Position numbers and translations under genes: made by a program
Shown here: in pieces, positions 19,999 to 32,060 of the stretch
Position numbering within the stretch: position 1 is the first letter of the stretch
Layout of the letters: each line of letters opens with the position of its first letter
The notes under the pieces: model-generated
Databases searched by the model: none
What the model was told of the DNA's origin: nothing
What the model saw: the letters and a program-made list of their open reading frames with translations, nothing else
From: Isoetes taiwanensis
Taxonomy: Eukaryota; Streptophyta; Lycopodiopsida; Isoetales; Isoetaceae
DNA length: 64,000 nucleotides
Assembly (NCBI GenBank): GCA_021234155.1
Contig: JAJEKV010000008.1
Coordinates: 10,284,740-10,348,739 of the forward strand
Reading direction: 5' to 3'

Positions 19999-20974
19999 TA
20001 TTAATGCATTATGTTTGTAAGTGCTATGATGTGATATGATAATAGAGATTCATGCACTAAGGCTGAAGCAGTTGTGCACATGCATACCAAGATAGGTATT
20101 TGGATGTATATTGTGTTATGAACAATATAGTGTTAACTTCGATGAGGGATTGATTATCCCCGAATCACTGTAAGTTAGAAGAAGATGTTATTTGCATGGC
20201 TAACCAATTGTTTTAAGTCAAGCTAACAGTTTACACTTAGTCCTTCCCTGGACTAACGCCATATTTCTTTTTTCTCTTCTTAACGTAATGTTTAACCTGC
20301 ATAAAAGGTTATTTGTTTGACAAAATGAAAAGAAAAAATCTAGCAACATCAGACACTTAATTATATAGCTGTATTGACTAAAATCAACCATTCAAATGCA
20401 TATTATATTGCTTCCTCGTCAGATAGTTTTTAATAACATTAGCTAAGCTTCGTATGCATCTAGACAAGGGTATGATTGCCAGTACCTGAAATCAGTTCCT
20501 ATGATGCCCTATAGCTCAAGAACACATGTGAGAGTGCAAATATAGCCGGGAGGTTTGCCTAGAAGCAGCCACCCCTGAAAGAGTACGTAATAGCTCATTA
20601 GAATGAGATGACTTTAAAAAAAAACTAATTCTTTGGTTAACCAATATGAACCATAGTATTAATGTCAAACTAGAATAATATGAATAGTATATTTATCAAG
20701 CCTAGAAACATGAACTTTGATCACAAATCTCTCCACCTGCCTACCTCTGATTTAGTCGAATTTGCTTATATATCCTTTTCGGCTCCACCACAATTCACAG
20801 ATAGTTTAATTGCAGTTGTTGGTCATCATTGCCGACTGCTAGATCATCATTTGCATTACCACATAGCTGGTTTCACTGTTCACCGATCTATAAATTCTAT
20901 TTTCTATATATGTTGCTTGTTAAAGTTTGATACAATATCAGGTTCCCATTCATGATTCGACAAGTTCAAATTTT
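19999..20974. other. Non-coding part of the segmental duplication
   Basis: This stretch is colinear with 24,437-25,413 in copy 2. ORFs of about 90-100 codons starting at 20,680 and 25,118 look conserved only because the DNA is duplicated. Their peptides (MNSIFIKPRNMNFDHKSLHL...) have no recognisable domain. Confidence 0.6.
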
Positions 20975-21390
20975 CTATGATTCTAGATAATCCTTCATTC
21001 CCCCGTCATAGAATATTTCTTTGCAACTATTTCGGCTTTTCTCTATCTCATACAAGTCATCCAGACTTTGACTTCTGATCTTTCCTTTAGGAAATTGAAT
21101 CTTGGCCCTCTTAAAGCCTTTGTTAGGATTGCAAGTTGTTCCTCTGTTCTCACATACTTTACTGAACTGCATCCCTTTTGAACCAGATCTCTGATAAAAT
21201 GTTGCTTTAATTCAATGTGTTTAGATCTCTCATATAACACAGAGTTTTGTGTCATTGCTATACAACTTGCACTATCAGAAAAGACATTTTGAGCTTCTTG
21301 TGTCTCTCTTGTTTTTTGTGTCATACATGCAAGCGTTTTCCACCCATTCCTCATGCACAACACCATAGAATAAGTAACAGCTTTTATCAA
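20975..21390 (-). mobile_element. Copia LTR-retrotransposon fossil, RNase H end (copy 1)
   Basis: The minus strand shows the Copia RNase H/pol end: FSDSASCIAMTQ, RSKHIELKQHFIRDLV and TEEQLA motifs. It is broken. The duplicated part ends near 21,283, and the last 100 bases differ from copy 2. No LTR is recognisable. It belongs to the same Copia family as the larger relic at 25.4-29.9 kb. Confidence 0.75.
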
Positions 21391-21414
21391 GGACCCAACA
21401 CCTTTTATTTTGAC

Positions 21415-22085
21415 CTAATAGACTGATCATCCATATGGACTAGCAAGAAGGTCTTGTCTGTAAAATGACCATTAAGAATCTGATTTGTACCATTACTTAC
21501 AGGCAAATTAAGCTCTTGGATCAAGTTAGTATTCTTGGCATCTTCAAGCTTACCATGAAGTTCCTCCATAATTATTAAAAAGTGGAAAGGGGCCAAAGGC
21601 ATCCCTATTTGATACTTCTTTTTAATGGGACAAAAAGACTGCACTCAGCATTGATTAGGACTGCATGTCTAGAATTTCTCAAAATAGCACTAAAAATTAA
21701 AAATCCCAAAGCTTTGCAGCTTTTAAATAGGAAAGTCTAACTTACAGTATCAAATGCATTAGTGATGTCCAATTGAGAATAGAAATATCCCACTTTGTAT
21801 CCTTAGCCCATTGAAGACCTAAGATTGCAGCGACAACATTGTCTAGGATAAATCTGTCTTCAAATGGCCTGATTGTGAAGAGCTTATGATCTTGTCCAGG
21901 ATTGGCTTTCGCCTGACAGCAATGGCACTAGAGATGATATTGTAAACTACATTAGAGAGAGAAGTGGGTCTGTAATTTGAAAAGACAGCTACATCAATCT
22001 TTGGAATGAAGGTAATTAGACTGGTATTAATTCTGGTATCAAGATGCTTTTCTGAACTCATTGGCAATGTTCAAGAAATGTTTTA
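21415..22085 (-). mobile_element. L1-type LINE relic (reverse transcriptase core)
   Basis: The minus strand encodes SLITFIPKIDVAVFSNYRPT then SLSNVVYNII (21,843-22,067), and further on MPLAPFHFLIIMEEL and NGHFTDKTFLLVH (21,405-21,644), the equivalent of QGCPLAPFLFLIVME and HFADDTFLFLH in the 13-kb L1. The YADD-type active site is changed to FTDK, and the frame is broken between the pieces. The part from 21,810 onward is also present at 10,302, which shows that the relic predates the duplication. Confidence 0.8.
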
Positions 22086-22964
22086 GCAGGCTTGCCTAAG
22101 CACTCCTACAATAATTTCTAAAATTCTTAGATTATCCACGTGTAGGACACGTCATCCAAAAATTGATGTGGGTGAAACTCGTCTGATAGACTTATTTTTT
22201 TTCAATCTTGCAGTTGGGGAAATTAGAAATTCTCCCAAAATCTTTCGTGCCTCTTATCCCCAGTTCTGACCTAGGCTTCCCTTTTTTTTTTTTTTTTTTT
22301 TTTTTCAACTCTTTCTTTCTGCCTTCTTTCCAATTTGATCAAATACTGCATTGGATTTGAAGGTGAAGGTCATTGTTGTGTCCCTCATTGAACAACTACC
22401 CAGAGTATATTTTGACATGTCTTATTTATATTCTTGCCCATATATCATCCACGCTTTGCATCATATGATAAGGCAGAGATGGAGGCCATGGACAAGAAAA
22501 GACCATCATCCGATCTTAGTGTCTATGAACCATAATATCGGTACAAATCCATTGAAGCTATAGATAGAAACTGCATGTTCTTGTTATAGGTCATACTGCA
22601 GCAGGCATGCCAGAGATTGATGTTGAGAGTACCGGATGCACAACAGAGTCCCTTGCACCAAGAAAAGTGGATATTGCATACTTCATCCTTGCCAGGTTTT
22701 AAAGTTTTCATTTCTAATTTCTTTTCTTTGTGCTCTGCATGCATATGCATCTTGCTTCATATTCTTTGCATCTTCCATTTTGCACAAGGCACAACTGTGA
22801 AATTTATTTACAAGTAGTTTATCAATATTTTAGTCATGGTATTTATGAGATGAGAGCATTGCCGGCGTGGAAACCTTGTGTGTACTTTGCTTGTGGAATT
22901 GCAAGCATGGAAGCAATTGCATGTTCTTGCGTACATTATAGAAGGATGATAGTTCTGGCCAGTT

Positions 22965-23525
22965 CACAGTGGGAGCTAGCTGGAGAAGGCGACATCAAAA
23001 TAAGATCATTAGAAATGCTAGACTTGGAGTCTTGATACTTGCTTCCTCAACAAGCTTTGGGATGCCAAGGCCCTTGAACAGGTTAAAACAACACACAACC
23101 AGCGCCACATAAACCCTATGTTGAAATATGGCCCACAGCACTACCTGAGATGGGCAGATGGATTGGGAAGCCACGCCAGGACAGACTTTGTAAATGCTTC
23201 CAAATGGGAGCCATTGAGGATGAATGCCATATCCTTCAAAGCTCTCCAGCATATGATCAAATCTGGACATGCTATGCCAAGTTCGTCAAGCCTGGCCAGC
23301 CACTACATATGATAGAGTATGGCTTCCATATGAATGCTGGGATCATACCTTCAAGAGGTCATGGATATGCGGGAACAACTATGATCTTGGATACACACCT
23401 GACATGTATGTATATTTTATAATGTATATTTGTATAGTTTGACAGCATTCTTATTACTCCCACGATTTTTCCCTTGAAAATCTTTCAGGGCACCAGACGA
23501 TAAAAACCATTCTATTCTATTCTTC
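22965..23525 (+). mobile_element. 5'-truncated LINE 3' end with ATTCT tail (copy 2)
   Basis: This is the duplicate of 11,455-12,095. It retains RLCKCFQMGAIEDECHIL and the GACGATAAAAACCATTCTATTCT end. An internal block present in copy 1 is missing here. Dead. Confidence 0.65.
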
Positions 23526-23664
23526 AAATGTTTTCTCTAAGTAAATAGGAGGTTATTGTGTCTGCAGTGCAATAATTAGATCCTAATTAAATTATTTTGG
23601 AATTTCTCTTAAGGTAGATGATAAGCTTACCTGCCTTAGAGATGAGAAGGAAAGAGTAAATAGT

Positions 23665-23735
23665 CAGTACGGTCTAGTGGCAGGACCTTAAATCGCCACA
23701 CTCGAGGTCAAGGGTTCAAATTGGCCAACATCGAT
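23665..23735 (+). repeat. tRNA-derived SINE-like head (copy 2)
   Basis: GGTCTAGTGGCAGGA followed by GAGGTCAAGGGTTCAAATT has good A-box and B-box character in the right order and spacing. A second, weaker A/B-like unit follows at about 23,750. This is better preserved than copy 1 at 12,225. Confidence 0.5.
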
Positions 23736-23784
23736 CTAGTAATACGGACCTTAAAAATCTATTGCCTCAAGGTTATGTGTTCAA

Positions 23785-24060
23785 GTACGACCAACCGATC
23801 TTGTGGTAGAGACCTTAAACCCACCATATGTACTCGATAATCACATGTAAAACAGCTCCTAGCATATCGCATCTATGTAAAACAGCTAGCAGCTCCTAGC
23901 GTATCACGTCTATGTAAAACAGCTCCTAGCATATCGCGACCAACCGGTTCTGTGGTAGAGACCTTAAACATACCATATGTACTCGATAATCACATGTAAA
24001 ACAACTCCTAGCATATCACATCTATGTAAAACAGCTCTAGCATATTGCATCTAGGTACTA
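23785..24060. repeat. 85-base minisatellite (copy 2), rearranged
   Basis: Two main units carry GACCAACCG, GTAGAGACCTTAAAC and ACTCGATAATCACATG. Extra short units of the AAACAGCTCCTAGC type are inserted between them, which copy 1 lacks. Confidence 0.75.
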
Positions 24061-25774
24061 GAGTGGCTTCTATGTGTGATACATGTAGAATAAAGTGATG
24101 TAGAATGTACTCATGATGCGATTGTTAATGTTTGGCACGTGTAGTCTATGGACGCATGACAATTGCACGACATATTGCTGTTAGCTTAGAACTATTGTTG
24201 AGTTATCTGGCCAATCACATAGAACTTTGGCTTCTCTAAGCCATGGTTTCCAAGTAAAATTTGATAATTAAATAGCCATGTATTATCCCTAAGTTCTTAT
24301 GTATTGTGCATTCATATAGAATAGAATAGAATAGAATAGAATAGTGTGCTACGTCAAACCTTGATTATATCCTTGAACATTTATGTCAATAATAAAGCGT
24401 TATAATTGCCAATGAATCCTTGAATGCTTTTATTAGTATTAATGCATTATGTTTGTAAGTGCTATGATGTGATATGATAATAGAGATTCATGCACTAGAG
24501 CTGAAGCAGTTGTGCACATGCATACCAAGATAGGTATTTGGATGTATATTGTGTTATGAACGATATAGTGTGAACTTCGATGAGGGATTGATTATCCCCG
24601 AATCACAGTAAGTTATAAGAAGATGTTATTTGCATGGCTAACCAATTGTTTTAAGTTGAGCCAACAGTTTACACTTAGTCCTTCCCTGGACTAATGCCAT
24701 ATTTCTTTTTTCTCCTCTTAACGTAATCTTTAACCTGCATAAAAGGTTATTTGTTTGACAAAATGAAAAGGAAAAATCTAGCAACATCAGACACTTAATT
24801 ATATAGATGTATTGACTAAAATCAACCATTCAAATGCATATTATATTGCTTCCTCATCAGATAGTTTTTAATAACATTAGCTAAGCTTCGTATGCATCTA
24901 GACAAGGGTATGATTGCCAGTACCTGAAATCAGTTCCTATGATGCCCTATAGCTCAAGAACACAGGTGAGAGTGCAAATATAGCCAGGAGGTTTGCCTAG
25001 AAGCAGCCACCCCTGAAAGAGTGCGTAATAGCTCATTGGAATGAGATGACTTAAAAGAAAAACTAATTCTTTGGTTAACCAATATGAACCATAGTATTAA
25101 TGTCAAACTAGAATAATATGAATAGTATATTTATCAAGCCCAGAAACATGAACTTTGATCACAAATCTCTCCACCTGCCTACCTCTGATTTAGTCGAATT
25201 TACTTATATATCCTTTTCGGCTCCACCACAATTCACAGGTAGTTTAATTGCAGTTGTCGATCATCATTGCCGACTGCTAGATCATCATTTGCATTACCAC
25301 ATAGCTGGTTTCACTGTTCACCGATCTATAAATTCTATTTTCTATATATGTTGCTTGTTAAAGTATGATACAATATCATGGTTCCCATTCATGAATCGAC
25401 AAGTTCAAATTTTCTATGATTCTAAATAATCCTTCATTCCCCCGTCATAGAATATTTCTTTGCAACTATTTCCGGTTTTCTCTGTCTCATACAAGTCATC
25501 CAGACTTTGACTTCTGATCTTTTCGTTAGGAAATTGAATCTTGGCCCTCTCAAAGCCTTTGTTAGGATGTCTGCAAGTTGTTCCTCTGTTCTCATATACT
25601 TTACTGAAATGCATCCCTTTTGAACCATATCTCTGATAAAATGTTGCTTTAATTCAATGTGTTTAGATCTCCCATATAACACAGAGCTTTGTGTCATTGC
25701 TATACAACTTGCACTATCAGAAAAAACTTCTACTAAACTTTTGTTGTCAAAATCATTTTTTGCCAGCATTCTTT

Positions 25775-25900
25775 AGAAAACCTTTCGAGGCAGGGGTTTT
25801 TTAATCCTAGTAGTAATGATTGTACTAGCCCATTGTATGGGTCCCATGACCTATTGGTCTTCGTGGACGTTAAAAAAACTATTCTATTCTATTCTATTCT
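25775..25900 (+). mobile_element. LINE 3' tail inserted in the Copia fossil
   Basis: GGTCCCATGACC ... GTGGACGTTAAAAAAACTATTCTATTC interrupts the Copia RNase H part. Like 12,078 it ends in pentanucleotide repeats (CTATT) instead of poly-A. Only the last 100 or so bases of the LINE are present. A short ATTCTTT word occurs at both sides (25,770 and 25,896) and may be the target-site duplication. Confidence 0.5.
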
Positions 25901-27433
25901 TTGCAAACACACGGTTTCCTTTGCAAGTAAAGCAGTGACACAATATTCTGCTTTAGCACTTGACAATGCAGCTGATGATTACTTCTTGCATTTCCAGCAA
26001 ATAAGAGTACATAACCTGAATTTGAATGTCTGTTGTCTAAATCTCCTGCCCAGTATGCATCCGTATATGCTTGCAAACTACAACCTGCCCCTTTGTAACA
26101 AATTTTGACATTTTGTGTGCCTTTCAGATAGCTTAAAATTCTCTAGTAGCAGTCCAATGATGTCTCCCTGGATTGTTACTATATCTACTCAGTAAATTGA
26201 CTGCAAAACCAATGTCTAGCCATGTCACTCTAGTCGAATAAAGCAAGCAGTGTATAAGGTCCCTATATGGGACTCTAGTCACCTTTGCAACTAAAGCAAT
26301 GACACAATATTATGCTTTAGCACTTGAGAGTGCAGTTGATGATTGCTGGCTGCATTTCCAGTAAATAAGAGTACATAACCTGAAATTGAATGTTTGTTGT
26401 CTAAATCTCCTGCCCAGTCTGCATCTGTGTATGCTTGCAAACTACAACCTGCCTTTTTGTAACAAATTCTGACATTTTGTGTGCCTTTCAGATACCTTAA
26501 AATCCTCTAGCAATAGTCCAATGCTGTCTCTTGGATTGTTACTATATCTACTCAGTAAATTGACTGCAAAACCAATGTCTAGACGTGTCACACTAGTCAA
26601 ATAAAGCAAGCAGTGTATAAGTTCCCTATATGGGACTCCAGTCATGTACTCCATCTCTTCGTTTGTTTTAGGGGACATCTCACTATGTATCTTATGACCT
26701 GGAACTAGGGGATTGCTTGCTATGTTATAATCACTCATTTTAAATCTCTTCAACATTCCATTGATATTTCCAGTTTGTGTCAGCACGGTAATATTTTCTT
26801 TTTTCTGTCCCTTACCACTTCAATTCCAAGAATTTTTTCCCCCATGCATTGGTCCCACGACCTTGTTGTCTATTTTAACCTATACACAGCCCTTCTTAGT
26901 CTCCAAGCTTTATTCTCCTTTTCTTCGTATCCAAAGCATTTCCTAATGCCAAAAGCATCCTAATGCTTGACATTTTCAATGTAGGTAAAATGGTGTCGTG
27001 ATAATCCAATCCTTTCTTCTGGAAGAATCCCCGTGCAACTAATCTCGCTTTAAATTTTTGCTTACTATTTGACAATGTTTTGATTTTCCTTTTAAAAGAC
27101 ATCATTTCTTCTTCCATTGCCTTCTTCCACATGTCACTTTGCTCGTCATTTATGGCCTCTTTAAAATTTAGTGGGATATTGTCTTCTATTACAATCATAA
27201 GCGCGTAAATAACCTGCTCTGGCTCCTTGAATCTCTTGCTTCTTCCCCCTTTTTCTCTTCCTAAAGTTTCAACAATAATGCATTTGTTAGTTAATTCAAT
27301 TCTCAATCTTTCCCCTCAGTTCTTTTCTTTTTATCTGCCTTACAAGGACTACCCTTGCAGTCATACCATTGTTTAATTCATTTGACCCATTCGTTTATGT
27401 AGACTCTTCTACATCTTGTCCAACCAATTCATT

Positions 27434-27437
<4 letters not shown>

Positions 27438-27476
<39 letters not shown>

Positions 27477-29513
27477 TAAGATTTTTATATTAATAGTAAA
27501 TGGATTACATTTATTTGAGGCTCCACAATAGGCCTGATAGGAAGAATTTAAGCACAAGATAGCATAAGATGATGTCTTCGTAGTATGGTCTAAGCAATCT
27601 TGACCACTTCCTCTTCACAAACAGAAGGATATGAGCGTCCACCTTTAACTCAACCAGTACTAGAGGGCATGGCCCTCTTCCCATCCGCTGCAACTACTAC
27701 AGGAATTCAGCTACAGTCATGGAGCCCTACTAGACAAAATTCATCCATATCTTAAAGCTCCAGCCGAAATATGTACTTGGAAGAACAAGGTCTTTCACCA
27801 CGACCATTCTAGTAGCTGTCTCACCCTCTTCGTTACATCAGAAGTACTATGGATCATACCTTTTTTTTTTCCTGGAAGAGTAAAAGCAAGCGATCCCTAT
27901 TTCCTGAAGTGAAGAGTACTACAGAAGAAAGCTTGTTGCATTTCCAAAGAAAATCACCATATACTTGCTCCACTAACCTCAAAAAAAACCTGGCCCTGAG
28001 ATAATCAATTTAAAGCTTGCTTCTGTATAGATTGCCACGGATAACAATACTATGCAAAGGACTCCACTCTGCTACTACACCCAAAGCTAAAATTCCCATG
28101 AAGTTCCTCCCCCCGAAAGTTGCAGCTGTTCAAGTGATGACTGATAGAAAATACTACCTAGTTACCACCATAAACATCTGTGCTGGAATTAAGAGCCAAG
28201 TGTAGTCCATCTGCATCTAACTCCAGCAGGCTTGTCCCCTACTGGTGCCAAGCATACGTACAGTAGAAGCCTCCCGTCTCCTAAAGACATTTAGCCCTAC
28301 ACATACCACTGTTTACAGTGCCATCTGTACAAAAGCATCTTCTAGCTGGGATAGAAGATCACGGGCCTAATTGGAACCCATCATAAGAATGCTACTTGCT
28401 TCATAATAAGCACATGAAAAGTGGACATATTTAGGTAACCCACTCAAGGCCTAGCATAGACACCAGTTTCATAACTACATCTTCCATATAGATAGCAATT
28501 ACTAGCAGACAAAGACTCGTTAGTCACAAGATAATTAGAGCTTCGTGTGCACCCAAAGCGCTTCAGATCTTTGGCTAACATACCTTTGCAGAGAGGAACG
28601 AAACTGGCTACATAGAGGTGCAGGAACAGACCTGATACTAAAAACCTCATATGAATCAGATAAGAAGCCCCCAAAACTGTATCACCTGATAGCATGATAG
28701 CTCGAGTAACCGAGTTCCAAAAGTTGCCTGAATAAATTTCTCACACTCGACACATAAGCCTCCATTTCGTCCCCATTGAGGAAGCACCACTGACATCATA
28801 ATGGGTTCAGTAGCAAGCACCCAGATCTGAATGATAACCTGCCAATTTAATCATTTCAGGAGCTTGCTCCAACCGCGTGAGGATGGAGCTCTCTACTCTG
28901 AATAAATCCTAAGGCCGTCAGTACAGATCTGAAAACATTACCAAGAGCCACATTGAGTGCAGCTTTGGAGCAAAAATGAGATCCCTGTGACTATATGGCT
29001 AGCAATAAAGTCCTATCAGTATATATTTGAACTCAAACAGCATAGAGAACCAGAGCTGCAAGACCTTGCAGTGAGTGCAAGATCAAACCACACTGATGTG
29101 GCTTCCAGTAATCTGCTGCCAAATGTTGCAGAGTCCAAATAATCCAACTAAAACCTTATCTATCACCAAGAGACTGAAAGATGGGTGAGGAGAACTTACC
29201 AAGCTTAAACACGAATAGAATAGATTGATAAGGAGGCAGGGTCTGCCAGAACCATGGCTCTTTCTCATTCAGATGGCTTCCAAGGATTTAAAGCCCTCTG
29301 AACTTAGGGGCATGAAACTGGCTCCACACACCACACTGAAGCCCTGCTAAATTCATGCAGCTCTGCTTAGAGCTCTTCCAGCATAGAAGGAAAGGAATCG
29401 GTCTGCAAGAAACTACTGCCAGCCATGGCCGGCAGCCCCTTAGCCGCTGGTCAACGCCGTCCTATTTTGGTCGTTGGCGCTCCCAACGCTCGCAAACTTT
29501 TGACGTATGTTTT
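27438..29513 (-). mobile_element. Poly-A-tailed non-coding retroelement (about 2.08 kb) in the Copia fossil
   Basis: A run of over 30 T starts the element on the plus strand (a poly-A tail on the minus strand), preceded on the minus strand by CTATTAATATAAAAATCTTA, an L1-like 3' end. The 13-base site CAATTCATTCCTT flanks it at 27,425-27,437 and 29,514-29,526, so it was inserted by target-primed reverse transcription. The 2 kb body has no ORF beyond about 83 codons and no reverse transcriptase or endonuclease motif. It may be a non-autonomous L1 derivative or a retroposed long RNA. A GGTAAGTTCTCC donor-like site persists inside, so if it was an RNA copy it was not spliced there. Confidence 0.75.
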
Positions 29514-29882
29514 CAATTCATTCCTTGTTTGTCTAGCCAGCTCATTGTTTGCCATATCATCATCATTGTCATAATTCATGGTGGATGTTCCTTTCTCTAA
29601 ATGCATTTCAGCTTGTTGAGGAATTTTTGCTTTCTTTGGCACTAACGCTCTGTCTTTATACAATTGTCCTTCTGCAAACTTTACGTCCCTGCTAATGACA
29701 ATGCTCTTGTTTTGCGGCTTATACAACCTGTATCCATTTGCCTCTTCATTATAGCCAACCATGTACGCAATTTCGGTCCTGTCGTCAATTTTTTTTCTTA
29801 TTTCCTCTGGCACCACATATGCCAAGCATCCATAAGCTTTGAACTTATTTGCATGGAACATTGAAGAGTAATGCCGAAGCAA

Positions 29883-30115
29883 ATAGACATTGTTGTGTTA
29901 GGTTTATGGTATGGTCATGTTTGCCAAGGAAGTTGCCCATACCCAAGTCCATTTCCAGTTGTATAAGGGCCAAGAACTACCTTATTTGCAGCAAAGATAT
30001 ACTGTAAGGGAACATATTATCCTCCTTCATCCAGCTGCACTCATATTCGAATCCACTTGAGTTGAAGACGAAATATTACACCCTAATAAGGACCTTCATG
30101 TTCTTGACTAGACAT
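29883..30115. other. Short unassigned stretch between Copia fossil and LINE
   Basis: I see no gene or clear repeat. It could be more of the Copia element or its flank. Confidence 0.3.
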
Positions 30116-32060
30116 CCTACTTATTATGATATGATATGATATGATTATCATGCCTCGTTGGACCCAAAGGATCAAGAAGCAGCAAAAATACAATGATTAG
30201 CACTATGTTTGTGCCATATTCAGCAATAAATCTCTTTGAGATTCTACTGATTTCATATAACATCCCAATATTCTTGAATCTAATGATAACAAAAAATGAA
30301 AATTTGGTTGCTGGATGCCGTATCGTTCCCGAATAGATTGATATGCCGAACAATTCAAGAAAACGTGTTCTTCATCTTCCACTTCGCCTAATCCACAAAT
30401 GTCACATGTTCTCTTTTTTCGTTCAAGTTTACGCCGGTATACTGTTTCTACTTTCAACAAGTGTGAACCGGTCCTATAGCTTGCAATTGTCCTTTTCAAC
30501 TGCTTAGAAATAGAGGCATTCAAGTAATCTTGGCTGGCATAAGCGAGTAAGGGGTTTACTTCCTTTTGATAAAGGTCATTCTTGAACCATGCTTCTCCAA
30601 TAATTGTTTGACAAAGTTCTCTTGAACAATCTCTCTAATGTCGATATCGAATCTGGCAGATTGTTTCTTTGCAATCCCCAACGACGCCCATTCTGTACTT
30701 CTTTAAGCCACACCCATGACCTATCCATTGCTAGTTTTGGCAATCGGCTATCATCCATGTCCCTAAGTCTGTTTCACAAAATTCAGCGTTAAGCATAAAG
30801 CTTGACTTCAAGTGGGAGGAGACTGTTTTACGCCAACAAAATTGCATATGGCGATGTTTCTTTCGCCAAGTTCTTCCAAAATAAACACCTTCAATATTGT
30901 TCAACTTGATTCCATAATCTTTGCGTGTATTGAGGGCCCCAAATGGGAGCCCCATATAACACTACTGGTCTGAACCAAGGTTTTAAAACAAGCATTTTTT
31001 AAGCCCCGACTAGATAATGATGCATTGTGGCATTTGGATAACATAGAGTACAAAGCGACTTTTACCTCCGGTGATCTGTAGTTGCACACATTCTTTCCAC
31101 TTATAATTTGCGCATATCTCCAAACCAAGGTATTTATAGCAGTCTACTTCCTCTAAAGTCTCGCCCTGGTAAGAGAAATTTGGCTTGCTTGTTGTACCAA
31201 TTACCATGGCCTTTGTTTTCAAAAGGTTCACTTTCATTCTATGAGAGCTGCAAAACAAACTTAGACTGTTCAAATGTTCTTGTAAACCTTCTGGAGAATC
31301 TGCTATCAGTACTACATCATCAGCATACATTAATAATTTTACAACAAAGCTCCCTAACTTAGCCCCTGTATGCCCTCTGTTTTGAAGCAATTCCTCCAGC
31401 TCGTCTATATACAGTCCAAAGAGAGTTGGCGATAAAACCTCCTCATACAGTCGTGCCACCGCACCTCTCCAAACCACTGGGATATCTAGCTGTTCCATCC
31501 TTAGCCATAGCTTTTCTCTGGGTACTGTATCGAAAGCCTTTGAGAAGTCAATGTACGCTAAGTAAAGGGCTTTCCTCGGTTTCTTAGCCTGTTCAATTAG
31601 AACTCTTAGCGTGAGAAGATGGTCTAAAGTGTTATGATCCTTTCTGAAACCTGCCTGACAGTACGCTCGTTTACCATGTTGCTCTGCCCATTTGCTGATT
31701 TTTTGCTCTAGTAAGCCACCCAACAGCCTAGAATATATGCTTCCGATCATTATGGTTCTATAATTCTGTACATTCTTTCTACATCCTGATTTATGTATCG
31801 GGACGATCTTACATTCTCGCCAAGATTCTGGTAATCCATTTTGCACAGCCATATTTAGGAGGTCTGTTACTTTTCGGACCAGTTTTCCATTTGCCCATTT
31901 CAGTAATTCTGCTGACAGCCCCATCAAGTCAACAGCCTTCCCGTTTTTCATACGCTGGAGTTGGGCTTCTACCTCTTTCACAGTGAATATGTCTTCAGTT
32001 ATGTTTATAATTGGCATTCTACCAGCCTCTGCCTTATGGTAAATATCTTTATAAGCAACC
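30116..32060 (-). mobile_element. LINE of a non-L1 clade with CATAT tail, 5' truncated
   Basis: Read on the minus strand, the RT part (32,017-31,010) has GKAVDLMGLSAELLKWA, CQAGFRKDHNTLDHLLTLR, YIDFSKAFDTVPREKLW, LLMYADDVVLIADSPEG and DCYKYLGLEICANYKW. The last phrase and the wording of the palm are unlike plant L1 and closer to RTE/Jockey-type LINEs I associate with early-diverging plants and animals. The segment carrying GVRQGC before PLSP is missing (RLYEEV runs straight into LSPTLFGLYIDE). The C-terminal Cys/His motif CDICGLGEVEDEEHVFLNC lies near 30,370-30,430. The element ends in CATAT repeats at 30,125-30,148. The endonuclease is absent. Several frameshifts are seen after 31,010. Confidence 0.85.

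Larger units (their letters stand above)
10302..21283. repeat. Segmental duplication, copy 1 (interrupted by an L1)
   Basis: Sequence from ATTGAAGACCTAAGATTGC at 10,302 to ATCAGAAAA near 21,283 is colinear with 21,810-25,725, except for the 7-kb L1 at 12,935-19,983. By eye, most 60-base lines differ at only a few positions. Copy-specific differences include a short poly-T near 10,788 (long in copy 2), fewer GAATA units near 12,830, and an 80-base block at about 11,639-11,718 that copy 2 lacks. The left boundary coincides with the CACTA-like terminus. The right boundary falls inside a Copia fossil. Confidence 0.9.
21810..25725. repeat. Segmental duplication, copy 2 (empty of the L1)
   Basis: This copy is colinear with 10,302-12,934 plus 19,999-21,283. 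It holds the L1 target site once at 24,422-24,436. Relative to copy 1 it has a longer poly-T (22,282-22,305), an 80-base deletion at the junction ACTACCTGAGATGGG near 23,148, and a rearranged minisatellite at 23.79-24.06 kb. It is flanked on the left by the rest of an L1 relic and on the right by the rest of a Copia fossil, so this side keeps the ancestral neighbours. Confidence 0.9.
25414..29882 (-). mobile_element. Copia LTR-retrotransposon fossil (broken, nested insertions)
   Basis: Minus-strand parts appear in the Copia order when read from 29.9 to 25.4 kb. First is the integrase C-terminal region (KAYGCLAYVVPEEIRKKIDD, then GYRLYKPQN; 29,527-29,882). Next is the start of reverse transcriptase (KKAMEEEMMSFKRKIKT, then KARLVARGF; 26,896-27,306), later reverse transcriptase and RNase H sequence (25.9-26.8 kb), and the RNase H end (25,434-25,769). 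The later reverse transcriptase part occurs twice in tandem with a spacing of 364 bases (25,918 and 26,282). It is interrupted by a poly-A element (27,438-29,513) and a LINE tail (about 25,775-25,900). No LTR pair is recognised. It carries many breaks and is old. Confidence 0.85.

Noticed and set aside
20680-20955. ORF that appears conserved at 25,118-25,429
   Set aside because: The similarity comes from the segmental duplication, not from selection; no domain is seen and the reading ends differ.
28444-28695. 83-codon ORF inside the poly-A-tailed element
   Set aside because: No similarity to LINE proteins, a single short frame among many stops.
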